Shown: piece after piece, positions 1-8,402 of the stretch | Layout: each line of letters begins with the position of its first letter | Numbering within the stretch: position 1 is the stretch's first letter | Origin: Lysobacter sp. | GTDB taxonomy: Bacteria > Pseudomonadota > Gammaproteobacteria > Xanthomonadales > Xanthomonadaceae | Direction: 5' to 3' | Length of the DNA: 64,000 nucleotides | NCBI GenBank assembly: GCA_013141175.1 | Contig: JABFRN010000001.1 | Location: 1,441,444-1,505,443, forward strand | Program-made: the position numbers and the translations under genes | Notes under the pieces: model-generated | The model's input: only the letters and a program-made list of their open reading frames with translations | Told to the model about the DNA's origin: nothing | Databases searched by the model: none

Positions 1-96
1 CCGGTGTGGGCGGCGTGGCTGTTTCCGGCGCTGTGCGCGCTGACCGCATGGACCATCGTGCGTCGCGTGCGCAATGGCCTGCGCGAGGCGCATTGA
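1..96 (+). CDS. C-terminal end of a membrane protein, possibly a CDP-alcohol phosphatidyltransferase
   Basis: The window opens inside a gene. Reading from base 1, 31 codons run to a TGA at 94-96. They encode a hydrophobic helix followed by a basic tail (RRVRNGLRE), as at the C-terminus of a polytopic membrane protein. The downstream genes are an acyltransferase, a CDP-diglyceride synthase and a lipid-phosphatase-like fusion, so a CDP-alcohol phosphatidyltransferase would fit the cluster. That is inference from context, because no catalytic motif is inside the window. The next gene starts 161 bp downstream. Confidence 0.45.
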   Translation, partial: PVWAAWLFPALCALTAWTIVRRVRNGLREAH

Positions 97-257
97 CCAC
101 CGCCCTGTCCACCGATCTCCACCCAACGTGCTTGAGCCGGCGGTATCGAACTTCGATACTCCACGGATATCGCGCAACCGCGCGTCCGCCGCGCTCCCGA
201 CACTGCGTGCTGCGTTGTCGGAATCCCCACTTTTCCCGCGAGGAACGCTGAACCCCC

Positions 258-2012
258 ATGTCGGCCCCCAGACACTGTACTGAACACACGTTCGCCACCC
301 ACGACGATGTCGCGCTCTTCTACCGGCACTGGCCCGCGCAGGGCGACGCGCGCGGCGCCATCGTGCTGATCCATCGCGGCCACGAGCACTCGGGACGGAT
401 GGCGCATCTCGCCGACGAACTCGACCTGCCGGATTTCGATGTCTTCGCCTACGACATGCGCGGCCACGGGCGTTCGCCCGGCGTGCGCGGCGACAGCCCG
501 AGTTTCGCGACCTCGGTGCGCGACCTGCAGACCTTGGTCGATCACATCGCCACGATCCACGGCGTCGAGATCGCCGATCTGATCGTGATCGCGCAGAGCG
601 TCGGCGCGGTGCTCGCCAGCACCTGGGCGTACGATTACGCGCCGAAGATCCGCGGGCTGGTGCTGGCGTCGCCGGCGTTCAAGGTCAAACTCTATGTGCC
701 GTTCGCGCGCCCGGGCCTGGCGCTGATGCGCAAGCTGCGCGGCAATTTCTTCGTCAACAGCTACGTGAAGGCGAAGCTCCTCACCCACGATCCCGAACGC
801 ATCGCCAGCTACGGCACCGACCCGCTGATCTCGCGACCGATCTCGGTGAACATCCTGCTGGGCCTGTACGAAGCCGCCGACCGCGTGGTCGCCGATGCCG
901 CCGCGATCACCTTGCCGGTGCAGCTGTTGATCTCGGGCAGCGACTGGGTGGTGCACCACGCGCCGCAGCATCGTTTCTTCGAACGCCTGAGCAGCGCGCG
1001 CAAGGAAAAACACGAGCTGCCGGGATTCTTCCACGACACCCTCGGCGAGCGCGACCGCAAGCAGGCGACCGACCGGATCCGCAGCTTCGTGCTCGGGCTG
1101 TTCGACGACCCGCCGGCAGCGGTTTCGCTGCGCGACGCGCATCGCACCGGCTGCACCGCCGACGAATCGCGCGCACTGGGCAAGACGCTGCCGTGGTACA
1201 CGCCGCGCGGCGCGTACTGGGCGCTCACGCGCGCATCCCTGAAACTCGGCGGCCGGCTGTCGCGCGGCATCGCCCTGGGCCACGCCACCGGTTTCGATTC
1301 GGGCAGCACGCTCGACTACGTCTATCGCAACCAGGCGCAGGGCGTTCCGCTGGTCGGTGTCGCCATCGATCGCACCTATCTGGATTCGATCGGCTGGCGC
1401 GGTATCCGCATCCGCAAGACCCATGTCGAGGAACTGCTGCGCAAGGCCTTCGCGCGGGTCCATGCTCGCGGGCTGCCGCTGCGGGTGATGGACGTGGCCG
1501 CAGGGCACGGCCGCTATGTGCTGGACGCGATCACGACGAGCGACATCAAGCCGGATTCGATCCTGCTGCGCGATTACAGCCCCATCAACGTGCGCGACGG
1601 TCGCGCGCTGATCGCCGAACGCGGCCTCTACAGCATCGCGCAGTTCGTGCAGGGCGATGCGTTCGATCGCGACGATCTGGCGCAGGTGTCGCCAGCACCG
1701 ACGGTGGCGGTGGTGTCGGGGCTGTACGAACTGTTTCCCGACAACGATCAGGTCGCCGCGTCGCTGGCGGGCATCGCCGCGGCGGTGCCGCCGGGCGGCT
1801 GTCTGGTCTACACCGGCCAACCGTGGCACCCGCAGCTGGAATTGATCGCGCGCGCGTTGACCAGCCACCGTCAGGGCCAGGCGTGGGTGATGCGCCGACG
1901 CACGCAGGCGGAGATGGATCAACTCGTCGAAGCCGCCGGCTTCCGCAAGCTCGAACAGCGTATCGACGGGTTCGGCATCTTCACCGTGTCGCTGGCGGTG
2001 CGCGAAGCGTGA
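258..2012 (+). CDS. Bifunctional alpha/beta hydrolase / SAM-dependent methyltransferase fusion
   Basis: This 584-residue protein has two domains. Residues 1-285 are an alpha/beta hydrolase of the monoacylglycerol-lipase type: MRGHGRSPG at about 67-75, nucleophile Ser114 in AQSVG, Asp229 in SGSDW and His259 in GFFHD as a plausible triad. Residues 300-584 are a class I methyltransferase with SAM motif I (VMDVAAGHGRY, 410-420). There is no signal peptide. The start is chosen because GAGGAACG precedes it. The stop overlaps the next start (GTGA), so the two genes are probably translationally coupled. The substrate is unknown; the neighbourhood suggests a lysophospholipid or phospholipid head group. 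The domain calls are firm, the reaction is not. Confidence 0.88.
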   Translation: MSAPRHCTEHTFATHDDVALFYRHWPAQGDARGAIVLIHRGHEHSGRMAHLADELDLPDFDVFAYDMRGHGRSPGVRGDSPSFATSVRDLQTLVDHIATIHGVEIADLIVIAQSVGAVLASTWAYDYAPKIRGLVLASPAFKVKLYVPFARPGLALMRKLRGNFFVNSYVKAKLLTHDPERIASYGTDPLISRPISVNILLGLYEAADRVVADAAAITLPVQLLISGSDWVVHHAPQHRFFERLSSARKEKHELPGFFHDTLGERDRKQATDRIRSFVLGLFDDPPAAVSLRDAHRTGCTADESRALGKTLPWYTPRGAYWALTRASLKLGGRLSRGIALGHATGFDSGSTLDYVYRNQAQGVPLVGVAIDRTYLDSIGWRGIRIRKTHVEELLRKAFARVHARGLPLRVMDVAAGHGRYVLDAITTSDIKPDSILLRDYSPINVRDGRALIAERGLYSIAQFVQGDAFDRDDLAQVSPAPTVAVVSGLYELFPDNDQVAASLAGIAAAVPPGGCLVYTGQPWHPQLELIARALTSHRQGQAWVMRRRTQAEMDQLVEAAGFRKLEQRIDGFGIFTVSLAVREA

Positions 2013-3334
2013 ACGCTTCGACGACCGCACGCTCGTGGAAGCAGGGTCCCTGGAAGCAGGCCGCACTGTGGCTGGCCTTCCTCGCGCCGTTCTTCTACCT
2101 GAGCTATGGCTTCGCGAACCATCTCGCGGCGCAGCGCAGCGATGTCGGCGCGGTGGTGTACGACTGGGAGCGCGGGGTGCCGTTCCTCGCGTGGACGATC
2201 GTTCCGTACTGGTCGATCAATCTGTTCTACGGCCTGTCGCTGTTCCTGTGCCCCACGCGCGACGAAGTGCATGCGCACGGCCGTCGACTGCTGACCGCGC
2301 AGGTGGTCGCGGTGGGCTGCTTCCTGCTGTTTCCGCTCGGCTTCACCTTCGTGCGCCCCGACAGCGACGGCATTCCGGGGATGTTCTTCGCGGCGCTGAC
2401 CAGTTTCGACAAGCCGTTCAATCAGGCGCCGTCGCTGCATATCGCGCTGCTGGTGATCCTGTGGGATCTGTACCGGCGTCTGCTGCCTGCATCGTGGCAC
2501 TGGCTGCTTCACGGCTGGTCGCTGCTCATCGCGATGTCGGTGCTGACGACCTACCAGCATCATTTCATCGACATCCCGACCGGCGCGCTGCTCGGCCTGC
2601 TCTGCCTGTGGCTGTGGCCGCTGGACGCACCAAGCCCATTGCGCGGCGCGCGCTTCACCGACGACTCGACGCGGCGGCGCCTGGCCTTGTTCTACGCCAT
2701 CGGTGCCGCAGCGTGTTTCGGCATGGCGACGTTCGGTGGCATCGCGCTGTGGCTGTGCTGGCCCGGCGTCGCGCTGCTGCTGGTCGCGCTGAACTACGCC
2801 GTGTTCGGTGTCGGCGGTTTCCAGAAGCATGCGGACGGACGCATCGCGCACGGCGCGCGCTGGCTGCTGGCGCCGTACCGGCTGGGCGCATGGATCAATT
2901 CGCGGTTGTGGACGATGCGCGAAGCGCCGGCGGTCAGGATCGCGCAGCGGGTCTGGCTCGGGCGCATGCCCACGGCGACGCAGGCGCGTGCGCTCGGCAT
3001 CGCGCGGATCGTCGATGTCAGCGCCGAGCTGTCCGCGCCGACGGGAATTCCGGTGCGCTGCGTGCCGATGCTCGATCTGGTCGCACCGACCGCCGCGCAG
3101 CTTTCGGCGGCGGCCGAAGCCATCGAAGCGCAGCTGGGCGACGATGGCGATGTGCTGGTGTGCTGCGCGCTGGGCTATTCGCGCAGCGCGGCGGCGGTCG
3201 CGGCCTGGCTGCTGTGGACCGGCCGCGCGGAGCACGCCGACGAAGCGGTCGAGCGTATCCGCCGGCACCGTCCGCAGCTCGTGCTGCACGCGGCGCATCG
3301 GCACGCGCTGTCGCAACTGGCGCTGCACGCATGA
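2009..3334 (+). CDS. PAP2-like membrane domain fused to a dual-specificity phosphatase
   Basis: A 441-residue fusion starting at GTG 2009, which overlaps the previous stop by four bases. The N-terminal two thirds carry about seven hydrophobic segments and the two PAP2-family histidine regions (APSLHIALL and HHFIDIPTG). The C-terminal 150 residues are a dual-specificity/tyrosine phosphatase with the CX5R signature CALGYSR (Cys386 to Arg392). Both domains act on phosphomonoesters or lipid phosphates, so a membrane lipid phosphatase is likely, for example for a phosphatidyl-alcohol phosphate made by a CDP-alcohol transferase. The stop overlaps the next ATG (ATGA). Domain assignment is strong; the substrate is inferred. 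Confidence 0.85.
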   Translation: MNASTTARSWKQGPWKQAALWLAFLAPFFYLSYGFANHLAAQRSDVGAVVYDWERGVPFLAWTIVPYWSINLFYGLSLFLCPTRDEVHAHGRRLLTAQVVAVGCFLLFPLGFTFVRPDSDGIPGMFFAALTSFDKPFNQAPSLHIALLVILWDLYRRLLPASWHWLLHGWSLLIAMSVLTTYQHHFIDIPTGALLGLLCLWLWPLDAPSPLRGARFTDDSTRRRLALFYAIGAAACFGMATFGGIALWLCWPGVALLLVALNYAVFGVGGFQKHADGRIAHGARWLLAPYRLGAWINSRLWTMREAPAVRIAQRVWLGRMPTATQARALGIARIVDVSAELSAPTGIPVRCVPMLDLVAPTAAQLSAAAEAIEAQLGDDGDVLVCCALGYSRSAAAVAAWLLWTGRAEHADEAVERIRRHRPQLVLHAAHRHALSQLALHA

Positions 3335-3783
3335 GTCCGACCGGCGGCTTGGGTTCAACCGGACTGGACGCCGAAGACCGCGCGCGCTGCGCAGCGATGG
3401 CGCGTTGGCTCGGCACGTCGTCGGTGCTCGGCACGATGGCGCTGGGCTGTGCCGTCGTTGTCGCGCTCGGCTGTCTGGTGCAGGTCTGGCGCGGCGAAGC
3501 GATCGTCATCGTCGTGCTCGTACTCGCATCGACGCCGTTCGAGCGTTATCTCGCGCTGCGCCTGCGCTTCGATGCGGGGCTGTTCGCGGATCTCGCCGAC
3601 GGACGCATCGCCGATCTCGCCGCGCTCGACGCCGGGCTGGCCGCGCTCGGCGTACGCAAGACGCCACCGCGCCCGCGCAGCCTCGACGACCGGCTCGCAG
3701 GCAGTCGGCGTTTGTGGCGCGTCCACGCCGTCGTCGCCGCGCTGATGGCGGTCGGCACGGGCGTCGCGGTTGTGTTTGCCTGA
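3331..3783 (+). CDS. Small membrane protein of unknown function in the lipid cluster
   Basis: A 150-residue protein whose ATG overlaps the preceding TGA (ATGA), which fixes the start. Two hydrophobic segments lie close together around residues 30-65 and a third ends the protein; between them is a charged stretch (FDAGLFADLADGRIADLAAL). I do not recognise the family. Its coupling to the phosphatase fusion upstream and the acyltransferase downstream suggests an accessory role in the same membrane-lipid pathway, but no motif supports a specific activity. Confidence 0.7.
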   Translation: MSPTGGLGSTGLDAEDRARCAAMARWLGTSSVLGTMALGCAVVVALGCLVQVWRGEAIVIVVLVLASTPFERYLALRLRFDAGLFADLADGRIADLAALDAGLAALGVRKTPPRPRSLDDRLAGSRRLWRVHAVVAALMAVGTGVAVVFA

Positions 3784-3832
3784 TTCGCGGCTAACATCCT
3801 TGCTCGAACCGTACACGGGAACCACCGGGCCG

Positions 3833-4507
3833 ATGCTGGAAAGACTGGTCGCCGCACTGATCATCGGCTTCGTGCGTCTGCTGACCGGCGCACAGGCGTT
3901 CTGGCGCGGCGGTCGCCCCAACGCCGCGCAGCGCATCTTCTTCGCGAACCACGCCAGCCACGGCGACTTCGTGCTGCTGTGGGCCTCGCTGCCGCCATGG
4001 CTGCGCCGGCATACGCGACCGGTGGCAGGCGCCGATTACTGGAACAAGAGCGCGCTGCGCCGCTTCATCGGCGGCCGGGTGTTCCGCGCGGTGCTGATCG
4101 ATCGCGAACGGAAGGTTTCCCCAAGTGAAGCGAGCGGTCCCGATCCGATCGAACAGATGGTCGCCGCGCTCGCCAACGGCGACTCGCTGATCATTTTCCC
4201 CGAGGGCACGCGCAACACCACCGATGCGGTGCTGCTGCCGTTCAAGAGCGGCCTGTTCCATCTGGCGGCGCAGTATCCGCGTGCGGAACTGGTGCCGGTG
4301 TGGATCAACAATCTCGCCCGGGTGATGCCCAAGGGCCAGCTGGTGCCGATCCCGCTGCTGTGCACCGTCACCTTCGGCGCGTCGCTGCCGCGGATCGATG
4401 GCGAAGACAAGGCCGCATTCCTCGATCGCGCATGCGCGGCGATGCTCGCGCTGCGTCCCGACACCCACGACGACGACGCACCACCCGATCTCCCGGAGCC
4501 CGCCTGA
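3833..4507 (+). CDS. 1-acyl-glycerol-3-phosphate acyltransferase family protein
   Basis: A 224-residue PlsC-type acyltransferase, the family that converts lysophosphatidate to phosphatidate at the membrane. The catalytic HX4D motif is NHASHGD (His40, Asp45) and the phosphate-binding motif is FPEGTRN (122-128). The open frame extends upstream to 3770, but a start at 3833 gives the hydrophobic N-terminus normal for the family (MLERLVAALIIGF) and avoids a poor leader. Its last base overlaps the ATG of the CDP-diglyceride synthase gene, so phosphatidate formation and activation appear to be made together. Confidence 0.87.
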   Translation: MLERLVAALIIGFVRLLTGAQAFWRGGRPNAAQRIFFANHASHGDFVLLWASLPPWLRRHTRPVAGADYWNKSALRRFIGGRVFRAVLIDRERKVSPSEASGPDPIEQMVAALANGDSLIIFPEGTRNTTDAVLLPFKSGLFHLAAQYPRAELVPVWINNLARVMPKGQLVPIPLLCTVTFGASLPRIDGEDKAAFLDRACAAMLALRPDTHDDDAPPDLPEPA

Positions 4508-5457
4508 TGCACAACCCGTTCCCCACGCTGTACGCGCTGCCGATCTTCGCCGGCGCGGTCGCGGTGCTGGTCGTCGCCTCGGTGATCGGCTGGATCCTGA
4601 AACTGCGCTTCGCGCCGGAAGAGCCGCATGCGGTGATCGACAATCTCAACAGCCGCATCCGCGCGTGGTGGTGGATGGTCGGCATCCTCGCGGCAGCGTT
4701 CTGGCTGGGCAAGGGCGGGGTGATCGTGCTGTTCGCGCTGCTGTCGTTCTTCGCGCTGCGCGAATACATCACCCTGTGCTACACGCGTCGCGGCGATCAT
4801 CTGGTGCTGCTGCTGGCGTTCTTCATCGCGCTGCCGGTGCAGTACGCGCTGATCTGGATCGACTGGTACGGGCTGTATTCGATCTTCATCCCGGTCTACG
4901 CCTTCCTGCTGCTGCCGATCTTCGCCGCGCTGGGCGCCGACACCACGCGCTTCCTCGAACGCGCCTCGAAAGTGCAGTGGGGGCTGATGATCTGCGTGTT
5001 CTGCCTGTCGCACGTGCCGGCGCTGATGACGCTGAGCATCCCCGGTTACGAAGGCCGCAACCTGCTGCTGATCGCCTTCCTGGTGCTGGTGGTGCAGGGC
5101 AGCGATGTGCTGCAGTACATCTGGGGCAAATTGCTGGGCAAGCACAAGGTCGCGCCCGAACTGTCGCCGTCGAAAACCTGGGAAGGCCTGATCGGCGGCG
5201 TCACCAGCGCCACCGTCCTCGGCGCAGCGCTGCACGGCATCACACCGTTCACCGCGCTGGAAGCCGCGCTCGTCGCGCTGGTCATCTGCCTGATGGGTTT
5301 CTTCGGCGGTCTGGTGATGTCCGCGATCAAACGGGACAGAGGCGTGAAGGACTGGGGCCACATGATCGAAGGCCACGGCGGCATCCTCGACCGCGTCGAC
5401 TCCGTCGTGTTCGCCGCGCCGATCTTCTTCCACCTTGTGCGGTATGGGTGGATTTGA
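4507..5457 (+). CDS. Phosphatidate cytidylyltransferase (CDP-diglyceride synthase) family protein
   Basis: A 316-residue integral membrane protein with about eight helices. It would convert phosphatidate and CTP to CDP-diacylglycerol. The family signature is complete near the C-terminus (about 272-299): SAIKRDRGVKDWG followed by HGGILDRVDS. Start and stop overlap with plsC (TGATG). The housekeeping cdsA of these bacteria normally sits in the dxr/uppS region, so this is probably a second, pathway-specific copy; I do not name it cdsA for that reason. Its last 145 codons are repeated immediately downstream as a gene fragment. Confidence 0.88.
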   Translation: MHNPFPTLYALPIFAGAVAVLVVASVIGWILKLRFAPEEPHAVIDNLNSRIRAWWWMVGILAAAFWLGKGGVIVLFALLSFFALREYITLCYTRRGDHLVLLLAFFIALPVQYALIWIDWYGLYSIFIPVYAFLLLPIFAALGADTTRFLERASKVQWGLMICVFCLSHVPALMTLSIPGYEGRNLLLIAFLVLVVQGSDVLQYIWGKLLGKHKVAPELSPSKTWEGLIGGVTSATVLGAALHGITPFTALEAALVALVICLMGFFGGLVMSAIKRDRGVKDWGHMIEGHGGILDRVDSVVFAAPIFFHLVRYGWI

Positions 5458-5531
5458 GCAACGTTCTGCGGCACGCAATCAAAACGCATTGTGCTTTTTT
5501 GCAGTCGCCCCGACGAAAGCCTGGGTCCAGC

Positions 5532-5680
5532 AGTAGGGTGGAGTAAGCGCAGCGCAACTCCACCATTCAATCAAGGCATTCGCATCCGAAGGCTTGCGCG
5601 GAACCACAGGCTCCGCTCGTCGCACAACTCAGTTATCGCCTCGCGATGGTGGAGTTGCGCTGCGCTTACTCCACCCTACT
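5532..5680. repeat. 35-bp perfect inverted repeat, copy 1 (arms 5532-5566 and 5646-5680)
   Basis: The left arm begins AGTAGGGTGGAGTAAGCGC and its exact reverse complement lies at 5646-5680, with a 79-bp spacer. It resembles the extragenic palindromes common in Xanthomonadaceae. It lies inside tandem unit 1, downstream of the synthase gene, and may also act in transcription termination or mRNA stability. Confidence 0.9.
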
Positions 5681-5781
5681 CGCTGACTCCCAGACACGGA
5701 TATGAACGGCGGCTCCTTGTCTGCGCGACGACCATATCACCAGCGGAGGCAAGTCGCCTGGATGCTACGCGGACAGATGTC

Positions 5782-5876
5782 GTAGCCCGGGTAAGGCCAA
5801 AGGCCGCACCCGGGGCTCTTCGGCGAGGCATTCCTCTACTCATCCCGGGTGCGCGCGTTGCGCTTACCCGGGCTAC
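5782..5876. repeat. Extragenic palindrome with GTAGCCCGGGTAAG ends, copy 1
   Basis: Arms GTAGCCCGGGTAAG (5782-5795) and CTTACCCGGGCTAC (5863-5876) are exact reverse complements. The interior is also partly self-complementary (GCACCCGGG against CCCGGGTGC). It looks like a REP/BIME-type extragenic element and ends at the tandem-duplication junction. Confidence 0.85.
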
Positions 5877-5878
5877 TT

Positions 5879-6314
5879 GCTGATGACGCTGAGCATCCCC
5901 GGCTACGAAGGCCGCAACCTGCTGCTGATCGCCTTCCTGGTGCTGGTGGTGCAGGGCAGCGATGCGCTGCAGTACATCTGGGGCAAATTGCTGGGCAAGC
6001 ACAAGGTCGCGCCCGAACTGTCGCCGTCGAAAACCTGGGAAGGCCTGATCGGCGGCGTCACCAGCGCCACCGTCCTCGGCGCAGCGCTGCACGGCATCAC
6101 ACCGTTCACCGCGCTGGAAGCCGCGCTCGTCGCGCTGGTCATCTGCCTGATGGGTTTCTTCGGCGGTCTGGTGATGTCCGCGATCAAACGGGACAGAGGC
6201 GTGAAGGACTGGGGCCACATGATCGAAGGCCACGGCGGCATCCTCGACCGCGTCGACTCCGTCGTGTTCGCCGCGCCGATCTTCTTCCACCTTGTGCGGT
6301 ATGGGTGGATTTGA
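5879..6314 (+). pseudogene. Duplicated 3' fragment of the CDP-diglyceride synthase gene
   Basis: This is the C-terminal part of the upstream synthase gene (copy of 5022-5457), still open for 145 codons from an internal ATG and still containing the family signature. It lacks more than half of the protein, including most of the membrane helices, so it cannot be a working enzyme. Two substitutions relative to the parent are seen: one synonymous (T5046/C5903) and one changing Val to Ala (T5108/C5965). It arose from the 857-bp tandem duplication. Confidence 0.92.
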
Positions 6315-6388
6315 GCAACGTTCTGCGGCACGCAATCAAAACGCATTGTGCTTTTTTGCAGTCGCCCCGACGAAAGCCTGGGTCCAGC

Positions 6389-6537
6389 AGTAGGGTGGAG
6401 TAAGCGCAGCGCAACTCCACCATTCAATCAGGGGATTCGCATCCGAAGGCTTGCGCGGAACCGCAGGCTCCACTCGCCGCATACCTCAATTGTCGCCTCG
6501 CGATGGTGGAGTTGCGCTGCGCTTACTCCACCCTACT
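6389..6537. repeat. 35-bp inverted repeat, copy 2 (arms 6389-6423 and 6503-6537)
   Basis: Second copy of the 5532-5680 palindrome, generated by the tandem duplication. The arms remain identical to copy 1, whereas the 79-bp spacer between them carries several substitutions. Confidence 0.9.
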
Positions 6538-6638
6538 CGCTGACTCCCAGACACGGATATGAACGGCGGCTCCTTGTCTGCGCGACGACCATATCACCAG
6601 CGGAGGCAAGTCGCCTGGATGCTACGCGGACAGATGTC

Positions 6639-6733
6639 GTAGCCCGGGTAAGGCCAAAGGCCGCACCCGGGGCTCTTCGGCGAGGCATTCCTCTACTCAT
6701 CCCGGGTGCGCGCGTTGCGCTTACCCGGGCTAC
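6639..6733. repeat. Extragenic palindrome with GTAGCCCGGGTAAG ends, copy 2
   Basis: Second copy of the 5782-5876 palindrome, 857 bp downstream. It ends two bases before the end of tandem unit 2 and about 20 bp from the AT-rich gene. Confidence 0.85.
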
Positions 6734-6755
6734 TTGCTACTTGCTATTCGCTAGC

Positions 6756-7550
6756 TCACGCCCTTTTCGGTGCAATTATTACTCTTAGCTTTAACGATGT
6801 AGCCATTTTTTCCAAATCTTTTTCTATGGCCACTGGATTCGCGATTCTTTCTTCTGGGTCATACACGAAGCAAATCAATGCACGGCACTCTGGGTGGCTT
6901 GCATACTTAACAATATCTACAATCAACTCTTCGCCAAGAATTTTAGGCGTCAAACCTTTCCGGGTTTTTTTGAGTTCAATGAATATTTTCTCTTCTTCTA
7001 GTCGCAGATCAGCACGCGCCGCGCCGCCTGCATAACTTGGTGTCCACTCTTCTTCTCTTACGTCATCAAAGTGAATTTTCAACAACGCATGGAACAAGTC
7101 TTGCGCATCGTATTCATCTTTTATATCTAACGTAGGCCTGGAATCATGCCTCAATTTCAACTGTCTTGCGACAGAATGAAACCTTAGGCATAGCAGCTCT
7201 ACCAAAGAAAATGCATCCGGTCTGATTTCGGAATCAAGCTCTTGGCTCTCAAGTCCAAAATCATTCACTTCATCAATAATCGATTGCAGAATAGCGCTTG
7301 CTTTTTCTAATCCAAGTGCATAAGCAACATCGGGGTCGTGACGTCCGATGAATCCGCCGCCGCTTTTCATGTATCTAATTCTGGTGAAATCCGTCAGATG
7401 TCGGCTCTTTACGCCAAATATCTTTTCTAGTGCAACTTCAGTATCTCTCCTCCATTTTATAAAATCTGGCGCAGTAATATTTTTCAACCTGATGTCAGAA
7501 ATATCAGCCAACTGAGATTTCAATACGCTTATTGCACGTTCCTTCTCCAT
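6756..7550 (-). CDS. AT-rich gene encoding a probable PD-(D/E)XK (DpnII/MboI-type) nuclease-domain protein
   Basis: A 264-residue protein. The frame runs upstream into ubiE, but the leading 30 codons are a shadow of ubiE, so I start at ATG 7550, which begins MEKERAIS 11 bp after the ubiE stop. The C-terminal 100 residues match what I know of the restriction-endonuclease-like DpnII/MboI domain: WTPSYAGGAARAD with Asp181, then IFIELKKTRKG with Glu192-Leu-Lys194, then ICFVYDPE. The N-terminal 160 residues are helical and unrecognised. The gene is clearly AT-richer than its neighbours and uses rare codons for this genome, so recent transfer is likely. Proteins with this domain often belong to defence loci; that role is inference. 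Confidence 0.75.
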   Translation of the reverse strand: MEKERAISVLKSQLADISDIRLKNITAPDFIKWRRDTEVALEKIFGVKSRHLTDFTRIRYMKSGGGFIGRHDPDVAYALGLEKASAILQSIIDEVNDFGLESQELDSEIRPDAFSLVELLCLRFHSVARQLKLRHDSRPTLDIKDEYDAQDLFHALLKIHFDDVREEEWTPSYAGGAARADLRLEEEKIFIELKKTRKGLTPKILGEELIVDIVKYASHPECRALICFVYDPEERIANPVAIEKDLEKMATSLKLRVIIAPKRA

Positions 7551-7560
7551 AAATCCATGC

Positions 7561-8367
7561 TCAGACGCGATAACCCGTATGTATCGCCACAATCCCCGCC
7601 GATAGATTCTTGTACGAACACCGCGAGAAACCCGCTGCATCCATCATCCCCTTCAGCTGCTCCTGCGGCGGATGCTTGCGAATCGATTCGGCGAGGTACT
7701 GGTAGCTGTCGCTGTCCTTGGCGAACAGTTTGCCGAGCTGCGGCAGGATCTTGAACGAGTGGAAGTCGTAGATCGGTTTGAACCATTCGGCGGTGACTTC
7801 GGAAAATTCCAATACGCGGGCCTGGCCGCCGACGCGCAGGACGCGGTACATCTCGCGCAGGGCGGCGTCCTTGTCGGTGACGTTGCGCAGGCCGAAGGCA
7901 ATCGTGACCAGATCGAAGCTGGCGTCGGGGAACGGGAGTTTTTCCGCGTTGCACTGCACGTACTCGAAACCACGGACGTTGCCGCGATCGGTCATGCGGT
8001 CGCGGCCGACGCGCAGCATCGCGCCGTTGATGTCGCCCAATACCAGTTCGCCGTCGTCGCCGACCCGATCCTTCAGCAGCGCGGCGATATCGCCGGTGCC
8101 GCCGGCCAGGTCGAGCACGCGGTCGCCGGGGCGCACCTGCGCGGTGGCGACGAAGTAGCGCTTCCAGACCCGATGGATGCCGAGGCTCATCAGGTCGTTC
8201 ATCAGGTCGTAGTTGCCGGCGACCGAGGAGAACACTTCGCCGACGAGTTTCTGCTTCTCGGCGACGGGCACGTCGCGGAAACCGAAATGGGTGGTGTCGG
8301 CGGGTTTGCTGTCGGCGGAAACGTTGTCGACAGGCGTGGCGGCGTCGGAATCGTTGGGCGTGTTCAT
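7561..8367 (-). CDS. ubiE: Demethylmenaquinone / 2-methoxy-6-polyprenyl-1,4-benzoquinol methyltransferase
   Basis: A 268-residue SAM-dependent C-methyltransferase of ubiquinone (and menaquinone) synthesis. SAM motif I is [11 protein letters not shown] (84-94), the family block [20 protein letters not shown] lies at 51-70, and the protein ends in the characteristic GYRV. An extended, low-complexity N-terminal tail (about 25 residues) precedes the family core. The substrate supplies quinones to the cbb3 and bd oxidase branches encoded later in the window. The foreign AT-rich gene sits immediately downstream on the same strand. Confidence 0.95.
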   Translation of the reverse strand: MNTPNDSDAATPVDNVSADSKPADTTHFGFRDVPVAEKQKLVGEVFSSVAGNYDLMNDLMSLGIHRVWKRYFVATAQVRPGDRVLDLAGGTGDIAALLKDRVGDDGELVLGDINGAMLRVGRDRMTDRGNVRGFEYVQCNAEKLPFPDASFDLVTIAFGLRNVTDKDAALREMYRVLRVGGQARVLEFSEVTAEWFKPIYDFHSFKILPQLGKLFAKDSDSYQYLAESIRKHPPQEQLKGMMDAAGFSRCSYKNLSAGIVAIHTGYRV

Positions 8368-8402
8368 GCCGCCAGTTTAACGCGCCGCCCTGCCCCGACG
8401 GC

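Larger units (their letters stand above)
5022..6735 (+). repeat. 857-bp tandem duplication (two units: 5022-5878 and 5879-6735)
   Basis: The second unit repeats the first at a constant offset of 857 bp. Each unit holds the 3' 436 bp of the CDP-diglyceride synthase gene plus about 420 bp of intergenic sequence rich in inverted repeats. Substitutions separate the copies: in the coding part T5046/C5903 and T5108/C5965, and a denser group in the spacer (around 5572-5630 versus 6429-6487). The junction shows the short string CTACTTGCT (5873-5881), seen again at 6730-6738, consistent with duplication between short direct repeats. Confidence 0.95.
6315..6755. other. Gene-free interval: second copy of the repeat-rich spacer
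   Basis: Bases 6315-6735 duplicate 5458-5878 and carry the same two palindromes. The last 20 bases run into the 3' end of the AT-rich minus-strand gene, and a short iterated TTGCTA-type string occurs near 6734-6752. I see no gene here. Confidence 0.85.

Noticed and set aside
4036..5478. 480-codon open frame on the minus strand across plsC and the CDP-DG synthase gene
   Set aside because: Composition is His/Gln/Arg-rich without any domain, and it is antisense to two clearly coding, motif-bearing genes. It is a high-GC shadow frame.
5022..6735. CRISPR or multi-copy tandem array
   Set aside because: There are only two units of 857 bp with coding sequence, and no short regular repeats with unique spacers.
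7551..7640. N-terminal extension of the AT-rich nuclease gene into ubiE
   Set aside because: The 30 extra codons are the ubiE 3' end read in another frame and are Arg-rich. The start at 7550 matches the change in base composition.
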